This document shows positions 1 to 4,921 of a stretch of DNA of 5,078 nucleotides, in pieces. Numbering within the stretch: position 1 is the stretch's first letter; every line of letters starts with the position of its first letter. The stretch is taken from positions 4,502-9,579 of the forward strand of contig DLNM01000016.1 of NCBI GenBank assembly GCA_002479485.1. Direction: 5' to 3'. This DNA is from Firmicutes bacterium UBA7510. Its GTDB lineage: Bacteria; Bacillota; Clostridia; Tissierellales; Sedimentibacteraceae. Below the pieces are notes generated by a model. The model searched no databases, had not been told where the DNA came from, and saw nothing but the letters and a program-made list of their open reading frames with translations. The position numbers and the translations under genes were made by a program.

Positions 1-363
1 TAAATATATTTTAAAAATTTCACTATCAGTAATATCTAAAATTGTTCCGCTTCTGTTGCTCAAAGTTACTTTATTCCATTTAAAGTCTTTTATCCATGAG
101 TAATAATTATCAACTATTCCTTGTTTATTTTTCAAAAAAGTTTCGGTTTCGAAGGTGTTTTTCAACTGTAAAATATCTTCTTTTAACTGTTCTTTTTCTA
201 TTTTTAATTTTTCTATTTCGTCATCTTTATTCTGTATAATTAAATTGTTTTCTTTTATATCATTTCTATTGCTTTCAAAGTTGTCAAATGATTTAAATAA
301 TATTGTAGAGATAAATATTAATATTAAAGTACATATCAAGGCAATTAAAATTTTTTTATTCAC
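1..363 (-). CDS. Membrane-anchored coiled-coil protein, unknown function (partial, C-terminus off the left edge)
   Basis: The complement of 1-363 is open for 121 codons without a stop and leaves the window, so only the N-terminal part is seen. The start is GTG (complement 361-363), chosen because AAAGGAGA (complement 373-380) lies 9 nt upstream and a good promoter precedes it. Residues 5-23 are almost purely hydrophobic (Ile/Leu/Phe after a basic N-K-K), which reads as one membrane segment or uncleaved signal anchor; there is no clear lipobox. Residues about 35-72 are rich in Glu, Lys, Leu and Ile with heptad-like spacing, so a coiled coil is likely. Residues 85-121 look like the start of a folded, probably extracytoplasmic part with several Trp and Tyr. 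I do not recognise a family. It is transcribed away from the peptide and exporter genes, so a shared job is not implied. Confidence is high that it is a gene and low on role. Confidence 0.85.
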   Translation of the reverse strand, partial: MNKKILIALICTLILIFISTILFKSFDNFESNRNDIKENNLIIQNKDDEIEKLKIEKEQLKEDILQLKNTFETETFLKNKQGIVDNYYSWIKDFKWNKVTLSNRSGTILDITDSEIFKIYL

Positions 364-400
364 TTTAACAAATCTCCTTTAACAGTGTATTATAAGGTAA

Positions 401-429
401 ATTGTACCATATAATAACAAAATTATCAA
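401..429 (-). promoter_or_regulatory. Sigma-A-type promoter of the leftward gene
   Basis: On the minus strand, TTGATA (complement 424-429) and TACAAT (complement 401-406) are separated by exactly 17 bp. A TG dinucleotide sits one base upstream of the -10 box, as in extended -10 promoters. The -10 box lies about 37 nt upstream of the GTG start, leaving room for a short leader with the ribosome binding site. This is the best promoter match in the window. It is predicted from sequence only. Confidence 0.7.
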
Positions 430-567
430 ATTTTATTTGCAAATTCAATATATTTGTGATATTTCAAATTGAAAAGAGGCTTCATGATTTATTTATGAGG
501 AAGCAAACCGACATAATGCGTTTAAATTTCCTATCTTGCTCACTATGCATAATAAATATTTTTTTAA

Positions 568-584
568 TTGACAGTTCTTTGACA
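568..584 (+). repeat. Direct repeat TTGACA-N5-TTGACA (11-bp period)
   Basis: TTGACA occurs at 568-573 and again at 579-584, exactly 11 bp apart, about one helical turn. Response regulators of the OmpR/PhoB family typically bind tandem hexamers with this period; the Bacillus PhoP consensus is TT(A/T)ACA. Neither copy has a believable -10 box at 16-18 bp, so they are not obvious -35 elements. Binding by such a regulator is an inference. Confidence 0.4.
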
Positions 585-610
585 ATCAAAAAAATGATAT
601 ATTTTTCAAA

Positions 611-640
611 TTGTTAATTCTGTAATAATCTTGTAATAAT
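611..640 (-). repeat. Direct repeat TTACA-type (11-bp period) with a third TTAACA copy
   Basis: On the plus strand TGTAATAAT appears at 621-629 and 632-640, an exact 9-base repeat with an 11-bp period. Read on the minus strand these are TTACAA and TTACAG, and a third related hexamer, TTAACA, follows a few bases on (complement 612-617). The pattern resembles a PhoP/PhoB-type box, in the opposite orientation to the repeat at 568-584. It could serve either divergent gene. The spacing is seen directly; the regulator family is inferred. Confidence 0.4.
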
Positions 641-672
641 TACATATAGTAATTAATGGTAGAATAATATTG

Positions 673-702
673 TTGTAGTGATGTATACAACGTATGTATA
701 CG
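673..702 (+). promoter_or_regulatory. Weak candidate promoter of the cysteine-rich peptide gene
   Basis: TTGTAG (673-678) and TATACG (697-702) are 18 bp apart and end 37 nt before the ATG at 740. Both boxes are imperfect, and no better pair was found between 600 and 720. The -10 box falls inside the GTATAC site at 682-702, so a protein bound there would cover the promoter. It may depend on an activator. Confidence 0.25.
682..702. promoter_or_regulatory. GTATAC-type operator candidate upstream of the peptide gene
   Basis: Two perfect GTATAC palindromes lie at 683-688 and 696-701, with a GTATGT between them at 692-697. The 683 and 692 hexamers are 9 bp apart, the same period as in the larger array at 983-1063. 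The 9-mer TGTATACAA at 682-690 recurs exactly at 982-990 before the exporter genes. A transcription factor site shared by the two transcription units is the simplest reading. No regulator gene lies in the window to pair with it. Confidence 0.45.
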
Positions 703-739
703 ATTAAAAATTAAAATATAAATTAAAGGAGGTGAAAAG

Positions 740-856
740 ATGAGCATCAAATTAAGAAATTTAACTAATGGAAAATTAAATAGAAATTATAAAGGTTATA
801 TTTGTTCATCTTTTTGCCTCGTGAATACTTGCGAGGAAGTAGATTTTTGCGGCTAA
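740..856 (+). CDS. 38-aa cysteine-rich peptide (candidate RiPP precursor, secreted peptide or attenuation leader peptide)
   Basis: The ATG at 740 follows a near-ideal Shine-Dalgarno, AAAGGAGGTG (725-734), with GGAGG 7 nt from the start, so translation is very likely. The 38-residue product has two parts. Residues 1-21 are basic and Asn/Leu-rich without cysteine, like a leader. Residues 22-38 read CSSFCLVNTCEEVDFCG, with cysteines at 22, 26, 31 and 37 spaced by 3, 4 and 5 residues, and two acidic stretches. There is no hydrophobic signal peptide and no GG or GA cleavage motif of the double-glycine type. A terminator follows 39 bp after the stop and a two-gene ABC exporter lies beyond it. Either it is a precursor peptide (modified, disulfide-bonded or signalling) linked to the exporter, or it is a BmrB-like leader peptide. 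I cannot assign a family from sequence alone; no radical SAM, lanthionine or other maturase is in the window. It is certainly an ORF with strong translation signals; its role is open. Confidence 0.8.
   Translation: MSIKLRNLTNGKLNRNYKGYICSSFCLVNTCEEVDFCG
817..836 (+). other. Hairpin inside the 3' part of the peptide gene
   Basis: CCTCGTGA (817-824) can pair with TTGCGAGG (829-836) around the tetraloop ATAC; two of the eight pairs are G-U in RNA. A short outer helix ATCT/AGAT (808-811 with 842-845) can extend it over an internal loop. It covers codons 26-33 of the peptide, around the second and third cysteines. Hairpins in the coding part of a leader ORF are typical of attenuators. However, I found no convincing alternative pairing with the terminator arms, so the hairpin may simply be an mRNA structure. 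Confidence 0.4.
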
Positions 857-894
857 TATTTTGTCAAAGGTATTTGTACATAATTTTAGAAGTT

Positions 895-945
895 AAATCC
901 AGAAGGTGTGCGCTTTTATAGCTATAACCTATCTGGATTTTTTTT
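895..945 (+). terminator. Strong rho-independent terminator after the peptide gene
   Basis: AAATCCAGA (895-903) pairs perfectly with TCTGGATTT (932-940). The helix continues as AGGT (904-907) with ACCT (927-930) past a single bulged A at 931. The loop is about 19 nt, and a run of eight T (938-945) follows the stem directly. It ends peptide transcription before the exporter genes, or acts as a regulated attenuator for them if they are read from the peptide promoter. Confidence 0.85.
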
Positions 946-982
946 ATGCCCTTAACCCAGGCTTTTTATACTATTTTAATTT

Positions 983-1063
983 GTATACAATGCATACTAC
1001 TTTGTATGCACCGCATAAACTCTATAAAATACATACCGTTTATGCAACGTATGCTTCGCATAC
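983..1063. repeat. Array of GYATRC-type hexamers on a 9-bp period upstream of the exporter operon
   Basis: Hexamers related to GTATAC/GCATAC start at 983, 992, 1004, 1013, 1022, 1031, 1040, 1049 and 1058. From 1004 to 1063 seven units follow each other at exactly 9 bp: GTATGC, GCATAA, CTATAA, ACATAC, TTATGC, GTATGC and GCATAC. Each has AT at positions 3-4, a pyrimidine at 2 and a purine at 5, while the 3-bp spacers vary. The 983/992 pair has the same 9-bp offset, set 3 bp out of phase. Neighbouring units form hairpins: TATGC-ACC-GCATA (1005-1017) and ACGTATGC-TTC-GCATACGT (1047-1065). It spans the candidate promoter and leader of the first ABC gene. A multi-site operator is the preferred reading, with RNA structure or a decayed repeat as alternatives. 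Confidence 0.6.
1002..1030 (+). promoter_or_regulatory. Candidate promoter of the ABC exporter operon
   Basis: TTGTAT (1002-1007) and TAAAAT (1025-1030) are separated by 17 bp. Initiation would fall near 1037, about 60 nt upstream of the GTG at 1098. The inverted repeat TATGC-ACC-GCATA lies within the -35/spacer region, so a factor bound to it would directly affect RNA polymerase. The -35 box matches the consensus moderately. Read-through from the peptide promoter past the terminator is the alternative source of transcription. Confidence 0.4.
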
Positions 1064-1065
1064 GT
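1047..1065 (+). promoter_or_regulatory. Perfect 8-bp inverted repeat in the leader of the first ABC gene
   Basis: ACGTATGC (1047-1054) and GCATACGT (1058-1065) are perfect reverse complements around TTC. It is the most symmetrical element of the hexamer array, 33 nt before the GTG start. As DNA it is a typical dimeric operator; as RNA it is a stable hairpin close to, but not covering, the ribosome binding site (1087-1093). It is not a terminator, since no T-run follows. Confidence 0.5.
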
Positions 1066-1097
1066 ATCAAAAATTTTAAAGACATTGAGGTGATTAC

Positions 1098-2909
1098 GTG
1101 AAAAAAGGTAATGAAGGATTTAAACTAATAATGCCTTACACAAAAGGACTAAAAGGATTTTTTATACTAGCAGCTATAGCTATTATAGTAAGAGTTTTCG
1201 TAAACTTTGCAACTCCTCAAGTTGTTAAGGTGACCGTTGACTCTGTAATCAAAAATGAACCACTTAACCTGCCACAAATATTCGTTAATTTAGTTGAACA
1301 TTTAGGTGGAATAGAAGCCATAAGACAAAATTTATGGATTCCTGCTTTGTTTGTTGTATTCTTTGCAATAATTACATGTTTATGTGACTATGTAAGTAAA
1401 GTGACAATAGCAAAAGGTTCTGAAGGCTTAGTTAGAAATCTAAGAAATCATTTATATAAACACATTCAAAAACTGCCATATAGCTGGCACACAAAAAACC
1501 AAACAGGTGATATAATTCAAAGATCTACAGCGGACGTAGATTTAATAAGAAGATTTATAGCAACACAATTATCAGAACTATTTAGGATTTTAATGCTTAT
1601 AACTATTGCATTAATTCTGATGTTTTCAATGAATGTGAAGCTATCACTTATAGCACTTGCATTTATTCCAATAATTATGACTTATACCGCTGTTTTTTAT
1701 GGAATAATATCACGTAAATTTAAAGATGCTGATGAAGCAGATGGATTACTCTATTCAACTGCACAAGAAAATTTAACAGGCGTTAGAGTTGTAAGAGCCT
1801 TTGGTAGAGAAAAATATGAGCTTGATAAATTTGAGGAAAAAAACAATACTTTTGCAAACCTATGGATAAAGCTTGGTCATCAATTATCATATTATTGGTC
1901 ATTTGGAGACTTGTTCTCTGGGTTACAAGTATTAACAATAATTGTATTTGGTGCAATAGAGGCTGTGAACGGCAATATAACATTAGGAGAATTCTTAGCA
2001 TTCGTTTCATACAACTCAATGCTTGTATGGCCTATAAGAGCATTTGGTAGAGTTTTATCAGAGATGAGCAAAGCTAAGGTATCACTAAAAAGAATTTCTG
2101 AGATATTAAATGAAGAAGAAGAAATTGATGATGAAAATGCGCTTACTCCAGAGTTCGAGGGCAAAGATATAGAGTTTGATAATGTAACATTTAAGTATGG
2201 TGAAAATAGTCCGATAATAAAGGATTTAAGCTTCAAGATAAAAGGTGGCGAAACTTTTGCGATACTTGGAGGAACGGGATCAGGAAAATCAACTATTATG
2301 CATCTTTTAAATAGGCTTTACGACCTAGAAAAAGAAAATGGAACAATTAAAATAGGTGGAATTAATATCAACGACATTAGACTAAGTCATCTTAGAGAAA
2401 ATATAGGCATGGTACTTCAAGAGCCATTCTTATATTCTAAAACTATAAAAGAGAATGTTGCTATCACAAAAGAAGATGTTAGTATTGATGAGATTAAGCT
2501 TGCTACAGCAACAGCATGTGTAGGAGATGCTATAGAAAGCTTTGCTAAAGGATATGACACAATCGTTGGAGAAAGAGGAGTAACTTTGTCTGGAGGACAA
2601 AAGCAGCGTGTAGCAATAGCAAGAATGCTAATGCAAAATACGCCAATAATGGTTTTTGATGATTCACTTTCAGCAGTAGACTCTGAAACTGATGCCAAAA
2701 TAAGAGCTGCACTAAAAACTAACAGAAAGAGTGCGACAACAATTCTTATTTCACATAGAATTACAACACTTATGCAGGCTGATAAAATAATGGTTTTAGA
2801 CAAAGGCAAAATAGTTGATATAGGAACACATGAGGAACTAATAAAAAGAGAAGGTATTTACAAAGACATATATGATGTTCAGATGAATATGTCTGATATT
2901 GAAGGTTAA
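1098..2909 (+). CDS. ABC exporter half-transporter with degenerate catalytic site (BmrC/LmrC/TM287-like), 603 aa
   Basis: This is a fused membrane and ATPase half-transporter of the type I (ABCB-like) exporter fold. The start is GTG at 1098, with GAGGTGA (1087-1093) 4 nt upstream. Residues about 20-320 form the membrane domain; hydrophobic segments near 20-40, 81-98, 160-203, 270-290 and 293-312 fit six helices. The nucleotide-binding domain spans about 357-595: A-loop Tyr367, Walker A GGTGSGKST (391-399), Q-loop Gln441, canonical signature LSGGQ (497-501), Walker B IMVFD (517-521), D-loop SAVD (525-528) and switch His553. The residue after Walker B is Asp522 instead of the catalytic Glu, the hallmark of the degenerate chain in heterodimeric exporters. 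Length is normal. It should work with the next gene in the cytoplasmic membrane. Substrate is unknown: drugs or the upstream peptide are possible. There is no C39 peptidase domain. Family and heterodimer role are firm; substrate is not. Confidence 0.96.
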   Translation: MKKGNEGFKLIMPYTKGLKGFFILAAIAIIVRVFVNFATPQVVKVTVDSVIKNEPLNLPQIFVNLVEHLGGIEAIRQNLWIPALFVVFFAIITCLCDYVSKVTIAKGSEGLVRNLRNHLYKHIQKLPYSWHTKNQTGDIIQRSTADVDLIRRFIATQLSELFRILMLITIALILMFSMNVKLSLIALAFIPIIMTYTAVFYGIISRKFKDADEADGLLYSTAQENLTGVRVVRAFGREKYELDKFEEKNNTFANLWIKLGHQLSYYWSFGDLFSGLQVLTIIVFGAIEAVNGNITLGEFLAFVSYNSMLVWPIRAFGRVLSEMSKAKVSLKRISEILNEEEEIDDENALTPEFEGKDIEFDNVTFKYGENSPIIKDLSFKIKGGETFAILGGTGSGKSTIMHLLNRLYDLEKENGTIKIGGININDIRLSHLRENIGMVLQEPFLYSKTIKENVAITKEDVSIDEIKLATATACVGDAIESFAKGYDTIVGERGVTLSGGQKQRVAIARMLMQNTPIMVFDDSLSAVDSETDAKIRAALKTNRKSATTILISHRITTLMQADKIMVLDKGKIVDIGTHEELIKREGIYKDIYDVQMNMSDIEG

Positions 2910-3012
2910 GAAAAATAGAAAATAATAAAAGATTGAGTACCGAGCTCATGCACAAATTTATTATGACTTATTGTGCAAAATGGGCATGGGCATAAATATA
3001 GGAGGTGACAAC
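2910..3012 (+). other. Spacer between the two ABC genes, with inverted repeats
   Basis: The 103-bp gap is longer than usual for a tightly coupled operon pair. TGCACAA (2949-2955) pairs with TTGTGCA (2971-2977) over a 15-nt loop, directly preceded by a smaller TGAG/CTCA hairpin (2934-2937 with 2945-2948). No T-run follows, so neither is a terminator. They may stabilise or process the mRNA between the two cistrons. No promoter boxes were convincing here, so co-transcription from upstream is expected. Confidence 0.45.
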
Positions 3013-4842
3013 ATGTCATACTATGAAGAACAAGATGATTTAAAACAATCCTTTAATATAAAAATATGGTTAAAGTTAAAACCATTTATAGCTAAATATA
3101 AATTTAGACTTATTGGAGTTACATTGTTTATGATATTACTGGCATTAACAGATATAACAATGCCATTATTTCAAAGCTATATAGTAGATAACATTATACT
3201 AAAAGGTACTTTAGTTGGACTAAAAGGCTTTACTGCGCTTTATATCTGTATGCTTATTATTCAGGTAATATCAGTATTTGGATTTACAAAAATGTCTATG
3301 TTTATAGAGATGCGCTTAAGCTTTGACTTAAGAGAAGCAGTGTTTACTAAATTACAGAAACTTTCTTTATCCTACTACAACACCACATCAGTTGGATATA
3401 TGATGTCAAGAGTATTAAGTGATACAGGAAGAATAGGCGAATCAATTGCTTGGGGAATTGTAGATATGTTTTGGGCGCTTGTGTATGTAATAGGTGTATT
3501 CATTGCAATGTTTATACTAAATTACAAGCTTGCATTACTAGTAGCCATAATAATTCCTATAATGGCAATTGCAACAGCGTACTTTCAAGGTAAGTTACTA
3601 AACGCTAACCGTAAAATAAGAAAAACCAATGCAATAATGACTGGCGAATTTAACGAGTGTATAACAGGTGCTAAAACAAGTAAAACATTAGTTATAGAAG
3701 ATAAAAACTTCAATGGCTTTGCTAAGACAACTGATAAAATGTACGAAGCAAATGTTCATATGGCAAGATTAAACGCAGTATTTATACCAATTATAATATT
3801 TGCAGGTTCCTTAGCTACAGCTATAGTGCTGTCAAGAGGAGGAAAATACGCCTTAGAGGGAGTATTTAGAATAGGAGAATTGAGTGCTTTTCTCGCATAT
3901 TCAATAGGTATATTTGAGCCTATTCAACAACTAGCGAGAATATTTGCTGACTTTATATCACTGCAAGCGAACATTGAAAGAGTTTCAGGTATATTAGAAC
4001 AAGAACCTTTAATTCAAGATACAGAAGAAGTTATAGCTAAGTATGGTGACAATATTTATCCTAAAAAGGAAAACTGGGAGCATATAAAAGGTGATATAGA
4101 ATTTAAAGATGTATCTTTTGTTTATCCAGATGGAGAAGAAGAAGTACTTAAAGACTTTTCACTTAAAATACCAGCGGGAACAAATGTAGCAATAGTTGGA
4201 GAAACAGGTGCTGGAAAAAGTACCCTTGTAAATCTAGCTTGTAGATTCTTCGAGCCCACAAGTGGTCAAATACTTATAGATGGTGTTGATTACAAAGAAA
4301 GAAGTCAGCTATGGTTACACTCAAATATAGGATATGTACTACAAAGTCCACATCTTTTCTCAGGAACTATTAAGGAAAATATTAAGTACGGCAAACTTGA
4401 TGCAACAGATGATGAAATAGAACGTGCTGCAAAAGCAGTATCAGCAGACACAGTAGTATCAAAGCTTGATAAGGGCTATGACAGTGATGTAGGAGAAAAC
4501 GGAGATAGACTTTCAACAGGTGAAAAACAGCTTATTTCATTTGCAAGAGCAATAATCGCAGATCCGAGAATATTTGTACTTGATGAAGCAACATCTTCAA
4601 TAGATACAAACACTGAGCAACTTATACAAGATGCTATAAACCATATATTACATGGTAGAACTTCATTTATAATTGCACACAGACTTTCGACTATAAGAAA
4701 AGCAGATATAATTCTTGTAGTAAAGGAAGGTAAAATTATAGAAAGAGGAACACATAAAGAATTACTAAAGAAAAAAGGTTATTACTATGACCTATACACA
4801 AAACAATTTGAAGAAGAAAAAACACAAGAGAGATTGGGATAA
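3013..4842 (+). CDS. ABC exporter half-transporter with canonical catalytic Glu and variant signature (BmrD/LmrD/TM288-like), 609 aa
   Basis: This is the second half of the heterodimeric exporter. The start is ATG at 3013, because AGGAGGTGA (3000-3008) sits ideally upstream; earlier in-frame starts (TTG 2971, ATG 2980 and 2986) have no ribosome binding site and would run through this one. The membrane domain covers about 30-320, with hydrophobic stretches near 33-55, 73-92, 150-190 and 255-310. The ATPase domain spans about 362-590: A-loop Tyr371, Walker A GETGAGKST (396-404), Q-loop Gln444, signature LSTGE (500-504), Walker B IFVLD (520-524) with catalytic Glu525, D-loop SSID and switch His556. 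The signature deviates from LSGGQ at two positions. It therefore completes the degenerate site of its partner, while its own Walker motifs and Glu525 form the active site with the partner's LSGGQ. The C-terminus is lysine- and glutamate-rich. It acts in the cytoplasmic membrane; substrate is unknown. Confidence 0.96.
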   Translation: MSYYEEQDDLKQSFNIKIWLKLKPFIAKYKFRLIGVTLFMILLALTDITMPLFQSYIVDNIILKGTLVGLKGFTALYICMLIIQVISVFGFTKMSMFIEMRLSFDLREAVFTKLQKLSLSYYNTTSVGYMMSRVLSDTGRIGESIAWGIVDMFWALVYVIGVFIAMFILNYKLALLVAIIIPIMAIATAYFQGKLLNANRKIRKTNAIMTGEFNECITGAKTSKTLVIEDKNFNGFAKTTDKMYEANVHMARLNAVFIPIIIFAGSLATAIVLSRGGKYALEGVFRIGELSAFLAYSIGIFEPIQQLARIFADFISLQANIERVSGILEQEPLIQDTEEVIAKYGDNIYPKKENWEHIKGDIEFKDVSFVYPDGEEEVLKDFSLKIPAGTNVAIVGETGAGKSTLVNLACRFFEPTSGQILIDGVDYKERSQLWLHSNIGYVLQSPHLFSGTIKENIKYGKLDATDDEIERAAKAVSADTVVSKLDKGYDSDVGENGDRLSTGEKQLISFARAIIADPRIFVLDEATSSIDTNTEQLIQDAINHILHGRTSFIIAHRLSTIRKADIILVVKEGKIIERGTHKELLKKKGYYYDLYTKQFEEEKTQERLG

Positions 4843-4896
4843 CAGCAAACAGATTGTTATTAAATATTTGTTTATTAAATGTTTTATATCCCAATC
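4832..4896. repeat. 10-bp perfect inverted repeat flanking the end of the second ABC gene
   Basis: GATTGGGATA (4832-4841) includes the last codons and most of the stop codon of the ABC gene. Its exact reverse complement TATCCCAATC lies at 4887-4896, 45 bp on. The AT-rich loop contains a smaller AAACA/TGTTT pairing. No T-run follows on either strand, so it is not a standard terminator. It ends 11 nt before the ribosome binding site of the next gene and could affect mRNA stability or coupling between the two. Confidence 0.5.
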
Positions 4897-4921
4897 AAAA
4901 GTAAGACAGGAGGGATATACA

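Larger units (their letters stand above)
364..739. other. Divergent intergenic region between the leftward gene and the cysteine-rich peptide gene
   Basis: This 376-bp stretch holds no convincing gene. It contains the leftward promoter (401-429), two 11-bp-spaced direct repeats (568-584 and 621-640), a GTATAC-rich site (682-702) and the ribosome binding site of the peptide gene (725-734). The hexamer CAAATT recurs at 427, 440, 465 and 607, which may only reflect base composition. Between about 475 and 555 I see nothing beyond a weak, bulged inverted repeat near 480-503. A TTG-started frame across 402-617 lacks a ribosome binding site and is not called. Confidence 0.6.

Noticed and set aside
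155..382. Plus-strand 75-codon frame rich in Phe, Ser and Ile
   Set aside because: It is the antisense shadow of the GTG-started leftward gene, has no ribosome binding site, and its low-complexity composition comes from the AT-rich complement.
579..603. TTGACA at 579-584 with TATATT at 598-603 as a promoter
   Set aside because: The spacer is only 13 bp, too short for a sigma-A promoter; the other TTGACA at 568 has no usable -10 box either.
402..617. Plus-strand 71-codon frame starting at TTG
   Set aside because: There is no ribosome binding site, and the start lies within the promoter of the divergent gene. The product resembles no protein I know and the composition is that of AT-rich non-coding DNA.
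983..1063. CRISPR array or integration-site repeats
   Set aside because: Units are 6 bp with 3-bp spacers, far too short for a CRISPR array, and no cas gene, integrase or transposase is visible nearby.
2937..2947. GTACCGAGCTC resembling the KpnI-SacI part of a common cloning polylinker
   Set aside because: The match is only 11 bases, with no flanking vector sequence on either side. Overlapping restriction palindromes make a chance match plausible, so vector contamination is not supported.
1783..2955. Several minus- and plus-strand frames of 61-130 codons inside the first ABC gene
   Set aside because: All overlap a full-length, motif-complete ABC transporter in other frames, lack ribosome binding sites and show no recognisable domains; they are shadow frames.
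2949..2977. Inverted repeat between the ABC genes as a terminator
   Set aside because: The 7-bp stem has a 15-nt loop and is followed by A residues rather than a T-run, and the next gene in the operon begins just after it.
2971..3012. Upstream in-frame extension of the second ABC protein (TTG 2971, ATG 2980, ATG 2986)
   Set aside because: These starts have no Shine-Dalgarno and the extension would translate through the ideal AGGAGGTGA that serves the ATG at 3013. The family does not need the extra residues.
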